In this document: piece after piece, positions 34,822 through 45,256 of the stretch
Numbering within the stretch: the first letter of the stretch is position 1
Layout: the number at the start of each line of letters is the position of its first letter
NCBI RefSeq assembly: GCF_002005465.1
Contig: NZ_CP014691.1
Location: 310,001 to 374,000, forward strand
Length of the DNA stretch: 64,000 nt
From: Neoasaia chiangmaiensis
Lineage (GTDB): Bacteria; Pseudomonadota; Alphaproteobacteria; Acetobacterales; Acetobacteraceae
Direction: 5' to 3'
Translations under genes and position numbers: made by a program
Notes under the pieces: model-generated
Told to the model about the DNA's origin: nothing
The model's database searches: none
The model's input: only the letters and a program-made list of their open reading frames with translations

Positions 34822-36498
34822 ATGGCTTACACCGTCGGGATGTATCTGGCCGAAAGACTGGCGCAGATTGGCCTCAAGCATCATTTTGCGGTGGCAGGAG
34901 ATTACAATCTTGTCCTGCTGGACCAACTGCTCCTCAACAAGGACATGGAGCAGATTTATTGCTGTAACGAGCTTAATTGCGGGTTCAGTGCAGAGGGATA
35001 CGCTCGCGCCCAGGGTGCTGCGGCGGCTGTCGTCACGTTCAGTGTCGGCGCGATTTCCGCGATGAATGCGATCGGCGGCGCCTATGCCGAGAACCTGCCC
35101 GTTATTCTGATTTCCGGTGCGCCAAATTCGAACGATCACGGTAGTGGCCACGTGCTGCATCATACGATCGGAACAACGGACTATGGCTATCAGCTTGAGA
35201 TGGTACGTCACCTGACCTGCGCTGCGGAGAGTATTGTCTCGGCTGAGAATGCACCCGCCAAGATCGATCATGTCATCCGCACCGCCCTGCGTGAGCGCAA
35301 GCCAGCCTATCTGGAAATCGCCTGCAACGTCGCAGGCGCTGAGTGCGTGCGGCCTGGACCGGTATCCTCTCTGCTGCCGGAAACGCCCTCCGATCTGACA
35401 AGCCTGCAGGCGGCACTCGATGCCTCACTGGCCTGGCTGGCACCACGCGACCGGGTTGTCCTGCTGGTGGGCAGCAAGCTCAGAGCCGCTGATGCGCAGG
35501 CGGTTTCCGTCGAGTTGGCCGATCGCATGGGCTGCGCGGTGACCATCATGGCTGCCGCGAAAGGTTTCTTTCCCGAAGACCATCCCTGTTATCGCGGTTT
35601 GTATTGGGGCGAGGTCAGCTCTCCGGGTGTGCAGGAGCTGGTTGAAAGTGCCGATGGCATCATATGCCTCGCGCCTGTATTCAATGATTATTCGACGGTT
35701 GGATGGAACGCCTGGCCAAAGGGTGACAACGTTCTGCTTGCTGAGCCCGATCGCGTTACTGTTGCGGGTCGTAGCTATGAGGGCATTGCCCTGCGTGACT
35801 TCATCAAGGGCATGACGGCACGTGCGCTGTCGAAGCCTGTCACCGCTCAAGGCACAACGGCACCGCGTCTCGAACTTGCGCAGGCCAAGGGCGATGCGCC
35901 GCTGACCAATGACGAGATGACACGTCAGATTCAGGCGCTGCTCAACAGGGACACGACGTTGACCGCTGAAACCGGCGACTCATGGTTCAACGCGACACGC
36001 ATGAACCTGCCCGGTGGGGCGCGGGTCGAACTGGAAATGCAGTGGGGACATATCGGTTGGTCGGTTCCATCGGCATTCGGCAATGCCATGGGCTCGCAGG
36101 ATAGACGCCATGTCCTGATGGTCGGTGACGGATCCTTCCAACTGACCGCGCAGGAAGTCGCTCAGATGATCCGTTACGAGCTGCCGGTGATCATTTTTCT
36201 TGTAAACAATCGTGGCTACGTCATTGAAATTGCAATTCATGACGGCCCCTATAACTACATCAAGAACTGGGACTACGCCGGGCTGATCGCGGCATTCAAC
36301 GCTGGCGAGGGCCATGGGCTTGGGCTGCATGCGAAAACAGGAGACGAACTCCAGGACGCTATAGAGAAGGCGGTCGCAAACAAGCGCGGGCCGACATTGA
36401 TCGAATGCTCTATCGCACGCGATGATTGCACAAGCGAACTGGTGAACTGGGGTAAGCGGGTTGCGGCAACGAATTCACGCCGTCCGGCAGCTGATTGA
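34822..36498 (+). CDS. pdc: Pyruvate decarboxylase
   Basis: 558-residue ThDP enzyme that turns pyruvate into acetaldehyde and CO2 in the cytosol. The sequence closely follows the acetic-acid-bacterial type: [38 protein letters not shown], catalytic Glu and HH pair in [16 protein letters not shown], ThDP/Mg motif [12 protein letters not shown] ending in [11 protein letters not shown] strong AGGAAAGGG precedes the ATG. Bacterial pdc is rare outside Zymomonas and acetic acid bacteria. A divergent LysR gene and CCATAT boxes are just upstream. Confidence 0.97.
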   Translation: MAYTVGMYLAERLAQIGLKHHFAVAGDYNLVLLDQLLLNKDMEQIYCCNELNCGFSAEGYARAQGAAAAVVTFSVGAISAMNAIGGAYAENLPVILISGAPNSNDHGSGHVLHHTIGTTDYGYQLEMVRHLTCAAESIVSAENAPAKIDHVIRTALRERKPAYLEIACNVAGAECVRPGPVSSLLPETPSDLTSLQAALDASLAWLAPRDRVVLLVGSKLRAADAQAVSVELADRMGCAVTIMAAAKGFFPEDHPCYRGLYWGEVSSPGVQELVESADGIICLAPVFNDYSTVGWNAWPKGDNVLLAEPDRVTVAGRSYEGIALRDFIKGMTARALSKPVTAQGTTAPRLELAQAKGDAPLTNDEMTRQIQALLNRDTTLTAETGDSWFNATRMNLPGGARVELEMQWGHIGWSVPSAFGNAMGSQDRRHVLMVGDGSFQLTAQEVAQMIRYELPVIIFLVNNRGYVIEIAIHDGPYNYIKNWDYAGLIAAFNAGEGHGLGLHAKTGDELQDAIEKAVANKRGPTLIECSIARDDCTSELVNWGKRVAATNSRRPAAD

Positions 36499-36518
36499 GG
36501 AACGGTTAACTCAAGATC

Positions 36519-36551
36519 GCTGATCGCCAGGGAATAACTCCGGCGATCAGC
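36519..36551. terminator. 10-bp hairpin between pdc and the RlpA-like gene
   Basis: GCTGATCGCC, 13-base loop, GGCGATCAGC begins 20 bases after the pdc stop and includes the stop codon of the convergent RlpA-like gene. Perfect stem; no long U tract. Probable pdc terminator. Confidence 0.55.
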
Positions 36552-37248
36552 CGTGTATGCGATGATGACGCGTCGTCGTCGCGTTCTGGCGTCGTGTCGT
36601 AACGCGATGCACGGTTGCGTGTGCTGGCTCAGCTGCGGCGATAGCCTGTTCATTGGTATCTGCGGGCTCGGCCTCGGCCACTTCCATGGGTGCCTGTTCG
36701 GTATCGGTTGCGGGCGGAAGCGCGGCAATCTTCACGTGCGCCGTACCCGCAGAGAGCATGCCGATCTTCGCTGCCGCGGCATGGGAAAGATCGATGATCC
36801 GGCTGTTGAACGGGCCGCGGTCATTGATCGTCACGACGACGGAGCGGCCTGTGTCTTCCGACGTCACCAGTACTTTCGATCCCATTGGCAGGGTCGGGTG
36901 CGCAGCGGTCATGCCCTGGGAACTGAACGTGCTCCCGTCGCTGGTCCGATGGCCCAGAAAGCCGCGCCCATACCAGCTTGCAACCCCGTGTTCCGACCAG
37001 TTGATCGCATGCCGGCCGGCGTCCACGGCGTGGTGCATTCTTTCGGAAAGCGCCTTGCGTACCGACTCTGCCCAAGGCGTCTGCACCAGAGCCGGTCGCT
37101 CTTCAACCGATGCGTCTGTGGCCGCATAAGCACCATGGCTACTGACAGCCGATAGCAGAATTGCAAGCTGGCGAACGCGTTGTCGTGCCGGGCGGAAACC
37201 GGCGATGCGTCGTAGGGTTCGGATTTTCAAAGTCTTGGAAATCTGCAC
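36547..37248 (-). CDS. RlpA-like septal ring protein (DPBB domain)
   Basis: 233 residues. After an N-terminal hydrophobic segment (LAILLSAVSSHGAYAA) the double-psi beta-barrel domain is complete: GVASWYGRGFLGHRTSDG, the catalytic-type Asp in the family's later motif VVTINDRGPFNSRIIDLSHA and AAAKIGMLSAGTAHVKI. There is no lipobox and no SPOR domain, so it may not be anchored or recruited to septa like E. coli RlpA. The C-terminal 60 residues are low complexity, ending in a basic His/Arg-rich tail (TTRRQNATTTRHHRIHG). GTG 37248 is used. Confidence 0.85.
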   Translation of the reverse strand: MQISKTLKIRTLRRIAGFRPARQRVRQLAILLSAVSSHGAYAATDASVEERPALVQTPWAESVRKALSERMHHAVDAGRHAINWSEHGVASWYGRGFLGHRTSDGSTFSSQGMTAAHPTLPMGSKVLVTSEDTGRSVVVTINDRGPFNSRIIDLSHAAAAKIGMLSAGTAHVKIAALPPATDTEQAPMEVAEAEPADTNEQAIAAAEPAHATVHRVTTRRQNATTTRHHRIHG

Positions 37249-37482
37249 TTACGAACCAGCCTTATCGGGACGATACTCCAGATGGGTCCGTTCGCAATCA
37301 TACGATCCAACCCGACGAAATATCTTCGCTAACACAGTCTGCCGAAATTGTGAAATCCCGACGATCGAAGACCCGTATCTTACGTGCGACTATGGAGAGA
37401 ATAAGGCGAACTTGATCTGGTCTTCGTTTCATATTCGCAAATAGTAAATGGGATATACCAGATGATCTTTCATCCGGGGATT

Positions 37483-37517
37483 TTGAGTGCACGAGGCAGT
37501 AGACCTCGTGCACTCAA
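37483..37517. repeat. Perfect 14-bp inverted repeat downstream of glyS
   Basis: TTGAGTGCACGAGG, 7-base loop, CCTCGTGCACTCAA lies 12 bases past the glyS stop. Neither strand has a U tract after the stem, so it is not a textbook terminator. It may block 3' exonucleases or end transcription in another way. The remaining 280 bases up to the RlpA-like gene show no gene. Confidence 0.6.
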
Positions 37518-37528
37518 GTATTGACCCA

Positions 37529-39607
37529 TTATCCTTCGATCTGGCCAAAATCCGCAATCCGGCCCAGCGTCCTGGACATATGCGCGAGCAGATGCAGACG
37601 ATTGATGCGCCTTAGCGGGTCCGAATCGTTGACAGTGACCTTATCGAAGAAACTGTCCAGAGTAGGGCGAAGAGCAGCCACGGCACGCATCGCGTCAGTG
37701 AAACGTTCGTCATCAAGCGCGCGCTCCGAGGTTGCCGCGGCCTCATCCAATGCTGCGGACAACGTTCTTTCTTCGTCCTGCGTATAAAGCGACGGATCGG
37801 GCGCGCCATCATGTGGCCCGTCCTTCCTGTTTTCAATCCGCAGGATGTTGGCGGCACGTTTCCCGGCAGCCAGCAGATTTCGGCCGTCTTCCGTTTCGAC
37901 CATGGCCGCGAGGGCTGCCGTGCGGGTCAGAAGGCGGACAAGATCGCCGTCCAGTCCGCCCGCAAGCGTCGCCGAGAGCACATCATGCCGTTCGCCCTCG
38001 TTTCGCAACTGGACACGAAGCCGCTCGGCGACGAATGCCATCAATTCCTGTCGTTTGTCGTGCCCTGCTTTCTGGCCGATCTGGGCAGCGACGCGATCGA
38101 GAGCGGCGGCGAACAGCCGTTCCAGATCAAAGCGCAGGCCGTTGTCGCGTATCGTGCGGATCACGCCGAGAGCGGCCCGTCGCAGGCCGTAAGGATCACC
38201 CGAACCGCTTGGCGTCTCATCGATCAGGAAGAACGAGGCCAGAAGGTCGAGTCGATCCGCCAGGGCGACAGCGACCGAGACCGGGGCGCGCGGGATCTCG
38301 TCGTTCAGACCGCGCGGTTGATAATGTTCGGCGACAGCGCGCGCAACCGCGTCGCTTTCACCGTCGTGCCGGGCATAATAACCGCCCATGACGCCCTGAA
38401 GCTCCGGAAACTCACCGACCATTCCCGTTGTCAGATCGGCCTTGGCGAGGCGCCCAGCGCGCGTAGCGTCGGCGATCTCCGCATCCGACAGCCCCATGGC
38501 CATGGCAACCTCGCGGGCCAGGGCCTCGATACGCTCGACGCGCGCGCCTTGCGTGCCAAGTTTCGCATGGAATGTGACGGCGTTGAGCGCACCCACCCGA
38601 TCGATGAGCGCGATCTTGCGATCCAAATCCCAGAAATGCCGCGCATCCGCGAAGCGCGCACGCAGAACACGCTCGTTGCCCGCGATTGTCAGGGCGCCAC
38701 CGTCAGCAAACGTCATGTTGGCCACGAAAGCAAAATAGGGCGCTGCCTTTCCGGTGCGATCGCGTAGCGCGAAATAGCGCTGATTGATCCGCATCGATAC
38801 CTGCATCACCTCCGGCGGGAGATCCATGAAGGTGTCGTCGATGCGCCCCATCAGCGGCACAGGCCATTCGGTCAGTCCTGCAACTTCATCGACAAGTCCG
38901 GCGTCGGCAACGACGTCCAGATCGGCTTTTGCCGCCATATCCGCGATACCTGCGACGATACGCTCGGCGCGTTCATCCGCATCGACAAGGACATAGCGGC
39001 CCTTGAGCGTCTCCTGCCATTGACGGGCGGACGAGACCTCGAAAGGATCCGGCGCCATGAAACGGTGCCCGGTGGTAAGAACGCCGGAGGACAGACCGTG
39101 TGCATCGTCTCCGTCACGGGCAAGAGTGAAGGGCACCGGGGTGCCATCCAGAAGGCAGATGATGCCGCGAAGGGGGCGCACCCATGTAAAGTTGCTGCCA
39201 GCGCCCCAGCGCATGGATTTCGGCCAGGAAAAGCGCCAGAGAATATCGGGAACCACATCGGCCACGCGGTCGGCGGCCTTGACCGGTGGCACCACGCGAT
39301 TCAGAATCCAGGAGCCATTTTCCGCCACCAGTTCGTCGCGTGTGGCATCGTGCTTCCGCAGGAAGCCGGCCAGGGCCTGCTCCGGTGCGCTCTCACGTGG
39401 GCCACGCTCCGACCTGGTGCTGGCCGGAACTTCCATGTCGATCTCGACGCTGGCTGCGATCCGCCGAGGCCCCCAGAAAGCTTTTGCGTTGCGCGGATTC
39501 AGTCCCGACAGGGCCGTGGAGAGCTGGCTTACGAGCTCCCGGCCCGCCGCCGCCTGCATCCGGGCTGGAATTTCCTCACTATCGAGAACGAGCAGCAATT
39601 CAGCCAT
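37529..39607 (-). CDS. glyS: Glycine--tRNA ligase beta subunit
   Basis: 692 residues from ATG 39607 ([18 protein letters not shown]). The frame is open upstream but homologues start here. Motifs of the beta chain: [30 protein letters not shown], and the HD-like/anticodon-binding C-terminal region with [13 protein letters not shown] and [14 protein letters not shown]. It forms the alpha2beta2 GlyRS with the alpha chain encoded just upstream; the two genes overlap by eight bases. Confidence 0.96.
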   Translation of the reverse strand: MAELLLVLDSEEIPARMQAAAGRELVSQLSTALSGLNPRNAKAFWGPRRIAASVEIDMEVPASTRSERGPRESAPEQALAGFLRKHDATRDELVAENGSWILNRVVPPVKAADRVADVVPDILWRFSWPKSMRWGAGSNFTWVRPLRGIICLLDGTPVPFTLARDGDDAHGLSSGVLTTGHRFMAPDPFEVSSARQWQETLKGRYVLVDADERAERIVAGIADMAAKADLDVVADAGLVDEVAGLTEWPVPLMGRIDDTFMDLPPEVMQVSMRINQRYFALRDRTGKAAPYFAFVANMTFADGGALTIAGNERVLRARFADARHFWDLDRKIALIDRVGALNAVTFHAKLGTQGARVERIEALAREVAMAMGLSDAEIADATRAGRLAKADLTTGMVGEFPELQGVMGGYYARHDGESDAVARAVAEHYQPRGLNDEIPRAPVSVAVALADRLDLLASFFLIDETPSGSGDPYGLRRAALGVIRTIRDNGLRFDLERLFAAALDRVAAQIGQKAGHDKRQELMAFVAERLRVQLRNEGERHDVLSATLAGGLDGDLVRLLTRTAALAAMVETEDGRNLLAAGKRAANILRIENRKDGPHDGAPDPSLYTQDEERTLSAALDEAAATSERALDDERFTDAMRAVAALRPTLDSFFDKVTVNDSDPLRRINRLHLLAHMSRTLGRIADFGQIEG

Positions 39608-40493
39608 GAGCGTTCTCCGCCGCACCCGCGAGCCAGGTTTCGCAGCACGCTTTCGCAAGTTGCCTTACGCGACCGATATACGATGCACGCTCGGAGACGG
39701 AGATCACGCCGCGGGCATCAAGCAGATTGAAGAGATGGCTGGCCTTGACGCACTGGTCATAGGCAGGTTGCGCGATGCCTGCTTCGGCCAGGCGCAGGGA
39801 CTCCTGCTCGGCGTCCTGGAAATGGCGCATCAGCATATCGGTATCGGCCAGTTCGAAATTGTGGCGGGAATAGTCACGCTCCGCACGGAGGAAGACGTCT
39901 CCATAGGTTGTGCCCTGACCATTGAAGTCGAGATCGTAAACGTTCTCGACGCCCTGGACATACATCGCCAGACGTTCCAGACCGTAGGTCAATTCGGTGG
40001 AGGGCACCGTCACAGCGATGCCGCCGACCTGCTGGAAGTATGTGAACTGCGTCACTTCCATACCGTCGCACCAGACTTCCCAGCCGAGGCCCCATGCGCC
40101 GATCGTGGGGTTTTCCCAGTCGTCCTCGACAAAGCGGATATCGTGTTTGTCCGTATCGATTCCGATCGCCCGGTAGCTGTCGAGAAGAAGCTTCTGGCTG
40201 TTCTCGGGGGTCGGCTTCAGCAACACCTGATATTGATAGTAGTGCTGAAGGCGGTTGGGATTCTCGCCGTATCGTCCGTCGGAGGGGCGACGGCACGGCT
40301 GAACATAGGCGGCCTTCCAGTTGTCGGGGCCGAGTGCGCGCAATGTCGTGTGTGGCGACAGCGTGCCCGCGCCGAGTTCAGTATCGTAAGGCTGGAGAAT
40401 GACGCAGCCCTGCTTTGCCCAGAATTCATGAAGACGAAGAATAAGTTCTTGGAAAGACGGCGGGCGGTCTTTCCGGGCGGTCGCAAGGGACAA
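39600..40493 (-). CDS. glyQ: Glycine--tRNA ligase alpha subunit
   Basis: 297-residue class II catalytic subunit. Motifs: [79 protein letters not shown] and [19 protein letters not shown]. It activates glycine and charges tRNA-Gly together with GlyS. First gene of the glyQS operon, divergent from the DUF2076 gene. Confidence 0.97.
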   Translation of the reverse strand: MSLATARKDRPPSFQELILRLHEFWAKQGCVILQPYDTELGAGTLSPHTTLRALGPDNWKAAYVQPCRRPSDGRYGENPNRLQHYYQYQVLLKPTPENSQKLLLDSYRAIGIDTDKHDIRFVEDDWENPTIGAWGLGWEVWCDGMEVTQFTYFQQVGGIAVTVPSTELTYGLERLAMYVQGVENVYDLDFNGQGTTYGDVFLRAERDYSRHNFELADTDMLMRHFQDAEQESLRLAEAGIAQPAYDQCVKASHLFNLLDARGVISVSERASYIGRVRQLAKACCETWLAGAAENAHG

Positions 40494-40677
40494 GGTCTTG
40501 AGGCTCCGGCGGTGAAACTGTCTGCGTCAGTCCTTACTACCGTAAGGCGCAAACCGAAAGGATCGCCGTGCGTTCAATGAAGGGAAACCATGTCGACAGC
40601 GTGATGTCTTGCGGCATTGCCGGCGGCGGGCCACATAGAGACGATCACCACGCTCCGATCCTGGAGGATTTTCGAAA

Positions 40678-41424
40678 ATGAATAACGAAGAACGTGACCT
40701 TATCTCCCGCTTCGTCGCACGCGTCGGCGGGGCGCCCAGTGGCGGCGCTTTCGGCTCGGCATCGCAGGCGCCGGCAAACCTGCCGCCGATCGATCCGGAG
40801 GCCGACCGCTTCATCGCTGAGAACTTCCAGAAATATCCGGAAGCTCGATACCGTGTCACGCAGATGGCGGTTGTTCAGGAAGCGGCGCTGGCAGAGGCCC
40901 AGAACCGAATTCGGCAGTTGCAGTTCCAGCTTCAGCAGGCCCAGAGCCAACTCGCGCAGACGCAACAGCGTCCCGGTGGTGGTGGCGGTCTGTTTGGCGG
41001 CCTGTTTGGCGGAGGTGCGCGACAGCAACAGCAGGCGGCCCCGCCTCCGGGCTGGGGACAGCCGCAGGGCGGTTATGCCGCACCGCCGCAACCGAACTAT
41101 CCGCCGGGCTATAATCCGGGCATGTTCCAGCGTCAGGGTTCCGGATTTCTGGGTTCGGCTCTGACAACCGCCACCGGTGTCGCAGGCGGTATGCTTGCCG
41201 CAAACGCGCTTGAAGGTCTGTTCAGCGGCCATCATGACGGCGGAATGGGCGGGGCCGGCGACTTTGGCGGTGGCGAAACCGTGATTAACAACTACGGCGA
41301 TGCTGGTGGTGCCGACCCGTTTGCCGGCGGTGGCACTGACGCTGGCGGCAACTACGATGCTGGCGATTTCGGCGGCGGCGATTTTGGTGGAGACGGCGGC
41401 GGCTGGGGTGACGACTCGTTCTGA
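40678..41424 (+). CDS. DUF2076-family protein
   Basis: 248 residues. The N-terminal 90 match DUF2076: MNNEERDLISRFVARVGG, DPEADRFIAENFQKYPEARY, VTQMAVVQEAALAEAQNRIR, with a Gln-rich coiled-coil (LQFQLQQAQSQ). Then a Gly-rich hydrophobic middle containing GLFGGLFGG and FLGSALTTATGVAGGMLAAN, and a Gly/Asp-rich disordered tail. There is no signal peptide. The family is widespread, with no settled function. GGAGG lies 13 bases before the ATG, and a strong terminator follows. Confidence 0.88.
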   Translation: MNNEERDLISRFVARVGGAPSGGAFGSASQAPANLPPIDPEADRFIAENFQKYPEARYRVTQMAVVQEAALAEAQNRIRQLQFQLQQAQSQLAQTQQRPGGGGGLFGGLFGGGARQQQQAAPPPGWGQPQGGYAAPPQPNYPPGYNPGMFQRQGSGFLGSALTTATGVAGGMLAANALEGLFSGHHDGGMGGAGDFGGGETVINNYGDAGGADPFAGGGTDAGGNYDAGDFGGGDFGGDGGGWGDDSF

Positions 41425-41450
41425 CCGCTCCTGAGGATTGTCTTAAAAGA

Positions 41451-41481
41451 AAAGCCCGGACTGTTGGTCCGGGCTTTTTTT
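41451..41481 (+). terminator. Intrinsic terminator of the DUF2076 gene
   Basis: AAAGCCCGGAC, loop TGTTG, GTCCGGGCTTT followed by TTTT. A canonical rho-independent terminator 26 bases after the DUF2076 stop; the A tract on the left lets it also serve the convergent small gene. Confidence 0.92.
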
Positions 41482-41502
41482 ATGATGCGGATGCCGATGA
41501 GG

Positions 41503-41658
41503 TCAGATTTGACCCATGACAATCAGAACGACCACGATCAACAATAAAAGACCCAGGCCTCCGGATGGATAGTAGCCCAGATCAGGCGCCAAGCCCCAAG
41601 TGGGCAGAGCGCCGATCAACAGAAGCAGAAGAACGACAATAAGGATAACGCGTAACAT
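41503..41658 (-). CDS. DUF3309-like small membrane protein, 51 aa
   Basis: A 51-codon gene. It reads MLRVILIVVLLLLLIGALPT, then W-G-L-x-P-D-L-G-YYPSGGLGLLLLIVVVLIVMGQI. Two hydrophobic helices flank a GALPTW...YYPSGG hairpin, the signature of the DUF3309 family of tiny inner-membrane proteins common in Alpha- and Betaproteobacteria. Reverse-strand AAGGAATATCTTGA precedes the ATG. Function unknown; related genes are often stress-induced. It lies between the DUF2076 terminator and the Rieske oxidoreductase gene. Confidence 0.85.
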   Translation of the reverse strand: MLRVILIVVLLLLLIGALPTWGLAPDLGYYPSGGLGLLLLIVVVLIVMGQI

Positions 41659-41842
41659 TCAAGATATTCCTTGATCTTGATAAGCGGACGTCGTGCCAAA
41701 CGCCTTCCTGCTTCACGTTGTTGCCTGTCAGATAAACAAAAAGTCACATGTGACATTTCTGCAACGAAATTGATACCACAACCGTGCTTGCCATAAGGCG
41801 TTGTTCAAAGACTGGAACCACGCGCAGGGAGAAGGCAGCCAC

Positions 41843-43360
41843 ATGCCCGAGATCGACATGTCATGGAAAGACGTCGCCGCATTTGATGAACTGGCGCAGG
41901 ACAAGCTGGTGCCGGTGTCGATCGGCGATACGCCGATTGTCCTTGTTCGAAAGGGAAATGCCGTTACCGCGCTCGGTGGCAAATGCCCTCATAAGGGCGC
42001 TCCTCTTGAGGGCGGAACGCTATGTGACCGGCCCGATGGGGAAACGGTTATCGTATGCCCATGGCATAAGGCCGTGTTTTCTGCGGCCAGCGGAAGGCTT
42101 CTGGAACCATTGGCGCTCGATCCGCTGCCAAATTATCCTGTCGAAATTCACGATGGACGGGTATTGGTTGGGCTGACACCCCGCGCATCAGACGCGCCGC
42201 CCCCGATGCGGGAAAGCGAAACTGTCGCCATCATTGGGGCTGGAGCAGGCGGTGTGACAGCTGCCGTGACTCTGCGTCAGCATGGGTTCGCCGGTCGGAT
42301 TCTGCTCATCGGTCCGGAACCGGAGCTGCCCTATGACCGAACGGCCCTCAGCAAGATGGTGTTGTCCAGCAAGCCGGAGGACCTCAAAATTCCGTCGTTG
42401 CGCCCCTCCGCTTTCTATGAAGAAAACAATATCGAGCGGATTGAGGACATCGTCACCAATCTGGACATTCCCGGGCGGACAATCCGCATGCGGGATAATG
42501 ACCCTGTTCAAGCTGACCACATACTTCTCGCAACCGGCTCAAAACCTGTCCAGCTCGACCTTCCCGGCAGCCACCTGAGAGGAGTCTCCGTCCTTCGCAC
42601 TGCACAGGATGCACGAGATATCGTGGAGGAGGCAGGACCAGGCAAAACCGCTGTGATTGTCGGTGACAGTTTCATCGCGCTTGAGGCGGCCGCGGCATTA
42701 CGCAGGCGGGGTGTCGGCGTTACGGTCGTCTCGCGCAATGACATACCGTTCGAGAGCAAGTTCGGACGCGAGATCGGCCAGCGTATGCGCGAGTTGCATG
42801 AGGAGAACGGTGTTGCCTTTGTGCCGGATTGCAACGTGACGGCATTGACGGGCATGGAGAAAGTCGAGCAGGTCCATCTGGATGATGGCACTGTGCTTAA
42901 CGCCGATTTCGTGCTGGCCGGGATCGGCGTCGGTCCGGTCTCGGATTATGTTTCGGACCACCACCGGGCGGATGATGGCGGGATTGAAGTCGACGAGCAT
43001 ATGCGGGTCGCACCGGGAGTCTATGCTGTTGGCGATATCGCCAGCTTTCCCCATGCTGACGGGCGGTTGCGTATCGAACACTGGCGTACCGCACAATGCC
43101 AGGCGCGCATCGCCGCCCGGGCGATGCTCGGCCTGCCGGTGGAGCCGTTGCCCACGCCTTGGTTCTGGACCCAGCAATACGATCAGAAGCTTGAATATGT
43201 CGGTTGGCCGGCGAAGTTCGACAGCATTGATTTCGAGGGAGATCTCGACCAGTTCGACTTCATGGCGAAACTGAAGAAGGACGGGCGGACGATCGGCATG
43301 ATAGGCTCCAGGCGGGCGCAAGCGATCGGCAAGGCATGTATCGACTTCGATGCGTCTTGA
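41843..43360 (+). CDS. FAD-dependent oxidoreductase with N-terminal Rieske domain (AIFL/NirB-type reductase)
   Basis: 505 residues from ATG 41843 (GGGAGAAGG upstream). Residues 1-105 are a Rieske [2Fe-2S] domain with both ligand pairs: GGKCPHKGAPLEGG and VCPWHKAVFSAASG. Residues 115-500 are a pyridine nucleotide-disulfide-type flavoprotein: VAIIGAGAGGVTAAVTLR for FAD, ILLATGSKPVQLDLPGS, a second GxGxxG-like VIVGDSFIALEAAAALRR for NAD(P)H, and GVYAVGDIASFPHADG. This is the AIFM3-like domain order. It should pass electrons from NAD(P)H to an unknown acceptor, perhaps through its own Rieske cluster. It stands alone. Confidence 0.9.
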   Translation: MPEIDMSWKDVAAFDELAQDKLVPVSIGDTPIVLVRKGNAVTALGGKCPHKGAPLEGGTLCDRPDGETVIVCPWHKAVFSAASGRLLEPLALDPLPNYPVEIHDGRVLVGLTPRASDAPPPMRESETVAIIGAGAGGVTAAVTLRQHGFAGRILLIGPEPELPYDRTALSKMVLSSKPEDLKIPSLRPSAFYEENNIERIEDIVTNLDIPGRTIRMRDNDPVQADHILLATGSKPVQLDLPGSHLRGVSVLRTAQDARDIVEEAGPGKTAVIVGDSFIALEAAAALRRRGVGVTVVSRNDIPFESKFGREIGQRMRELHEENGVAFVPDCNVTALTGMEKVEQVHLDDGTVLNADFVLAGIGVGPVSDYVSDHHRADDGGIEVDEHMRVAPGVYAVGDIASFPHADGRLRIEHWRTAQCQARIAARAMLGLPVEPLPTPWFWTQQYDQKLEYVGWPAKFDSIDFEGDLDQFDFMAKLKKDGRTIGMIGSRRAQAIGKACIDFDAS

Positions 43361-43453
43361 CAGCGTGCGGTCGTCCCGGCTTCCTGCGCGCAAATCGTTC
43401 GGGACGGCTTGAGCGCCCCGCATTCTCATCGTTGTCGAGCAGGAAACTGATTC

Positions 43454-45250
43454 ATGCACTTGTATCGTACCCACAGCTGTAGCGCGTTGCGCGCGAATGA
43501 CGCTGGCCAGACTGTACGTCTGTCGGGCTGGGTGCACAGCAAGCGCGATCATGGTGGGCTGCTTTTCATCGACCTGCGCGACCAGACCGGCATCACGCAG
43601 ATCGTCATCCCGGCTGGAACGGATATCCTGGAAACCGCCGACCGGCTGCGGGTCGAAAGCGTGATTACAGTGACGGGCGAGGTGGTCATCCGCGAGGACG
43701 GCCAGCGTAATCCGTACCTGCCGACAGGCGATATCGAACTGCGCGCGCAGGCGATCGACGTGCAATCGACCGCTGCCGTGCTGCCGTTCCAGGTCGCTGG
43801 ACATGAGAATTACCCTGAGGATCTCCGCCTTAAATATCGCTATCTGGATTTGCGGCGGGACAAGATGCATCGCAACATCATGTTGCGTTCGAGCGTCATC
43901 GCCAGCATGCGGCAGCGGATGATCGCGCATGGTTTCACGGAGTTCCAGACCCCGATACTGACGGCTTCATCCCCGGAAGGCGCGCGCGATTTCCTCGTGC
44001 CCGCTCGCCTGCATCCCGGCAAGTTTTATGCACTCCCCCAGGCGCCGCAGCAGTTCAAACAGCTGGCGATGGTCGCGGGGTTCGACCGCTATTTCCAGAT
44101 CGCGCCGTGTTTCCGCGATGAGGCGTCACGCGCCGATCGCAGTCCGGGTGAGTTCTATCAGCTCGATTTCGAAATGGCATTTGCGACGCAGGAAGACGTG
44201 TTCGCGGTGCTGGAAGACGTCCTGAGCGGCCTGTTCTCGGAATTCGGTAATGGTCGCGCCGTTACTGCGGCGCCGTTTCCGCGCGTTCCGTATGATGAGG
44301 CCATGCGCATCTATGGCTCGGACAAGCCGGATCTGCGCAATCCGCTCAAGATTACCGATGTGACGACAGCGTTTGCCGATTCCGGCTTCGGTCTCTTTGC
44401 GAAAATCGCGGCTTCTGGCGGTGAGGTCCGGGCCATACCGGCACCCGGAGCCGGCGATCGTCCGCGCGGCTTCTTCGACAAGCTGAATAACTGGGCGCGC
44501 GAGAGCGGTGCGGGCGGTCTTGGTTACATCGTCTTCGAGGCTGACGGTGGCAAAGGACCTATCGCGAAGAATCTGGAGCCTGAGCGTGTCGAGGCCATCC
44601 GCAACGCGTGCGGTTTGAATCCGGGTGATGCGGTCTTCTTCGCGGCGGGGCAGGGCGATGCCGTCGCCAAATTCTCGGGCCTCGTGCGCACACGGATCGC
44701 GCAGGAGCTTGACCTGATTGAGAAGAACGCATTCCGGTTCTGCTGGATTGTCGACTTCCCGATGTATGAGATTAACGAGGAAACCGGTCGTATCGACTTT
44801 TCCCACAATCCGTTCTCGATGCCGCAAGGCGGTCTGGAGGCACTCAACGGGCAGGACCCGCTTACCATCAAGGCGTTTCAGTATGATATCGTCTGTAATG
44901 GCATCGAACTCTCTTCCGGCGCGATCCGTAACCATCTGCCGGAAGTGATGATCCGCGCGTTCGAGATCGCAGGCTACGGCGAGGAGGAAGTCGAAGCGCG
45001 GTTTGGCGGAATGCTGAACGCTTTCCGCTACGGTGCACCGCCGCATGGCGGTTCGGCACCGGGTGTGGATCGCATCGTCATGCTGCTGGCTGACGAGCCG
45101 AATATCCGCGAGGTCATCCTGTTCCCGCTGAACCAGAGCGGCGAGGACCTGATGATGGAAGCGCCGGCATCTGTCGAACCGGCAAGACTGAAGGAGCTTT
45201 CTTTGGCGATCCTGCCCCCCAAGCCCAAGGCGACGACACAGAAGGACTAA
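43454..45250 (+). CDS. aspS: Aspartate--tRNA ligase
   Basis: 598-residue class IIb synthetase. N-terminal OB fold ([20 protein letters not shown]), motif 1 ([20 protein letters not shown]), flipping loop [11 protein letters not shown], motif 2 ([20 protein letters not shown]), a GAD insert, and motif 3 ([19 protein letters not shown]). The loop reads LPQAPQ where most bacterial AspRS have LPQSPQ. It may also charge tRNA-Asn if the strain lacks AsnRS. Six bases separate it from the eipB-like gene. Confidence 0.97.
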   Translation: MHLYRTHSCSALRANDAGQTVRLSGWVHSKRDHGGLLFIDLRDQTGITQIVIPAGTDILETADRLRVESVITVTGEVVIREDGQRNPYLPTGDIELRAQAIDVQSTAAVLPFQVAGHENYPEDLRLKYRYLDLRRDKMHRNIMLRSSVIASMRQRMIAHGFTEFQTPILTASSPEGARDFLVPARLHPGKFYALPQAPQQFKQLAMVAGFDRYFQIAPCFRDEASRADRSPGEFYQLDFEMAFATQEDVFAVLEDVLSGLFSEFGNGRAVTAAPFPRVPYDEAMRIYGSDKPDLRNPLKITDVTTAFADSGFGLFAKIAASGGEVRAIPAPGAGDRPRGFFDKLNNWARESGAGGLGYIVFEADGGKGPIAKNLEPERVEAIRNACGLNPGDAVFFAAGQGDAVAKFSGLVRTRIAQELDLIEKNAFRFCWIVDFPMYEINEETGRIDFSHNPFSMPQGGLEALNGQDPLTIKAFQYDIVCNGIELSSGAIRNHLPEVMIRAFEIAGYGEEEVEARFGGMLNAFRYGAPPHGGSAPGVDRIVMLLADEPNIREVILFPLNQSGEDLMMEAPASVEPARLKELSLAILPPKPKATTQKD

Positions 45251-45256
45251 AAGCAG

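Noticed and set aside
42698-43930. Minus-strand frame of about 410 codons crossing the Rieske oxidoreductase and aspS starts
   Set aside because: It spans two genes on the other strand and their promoter; no protein features.
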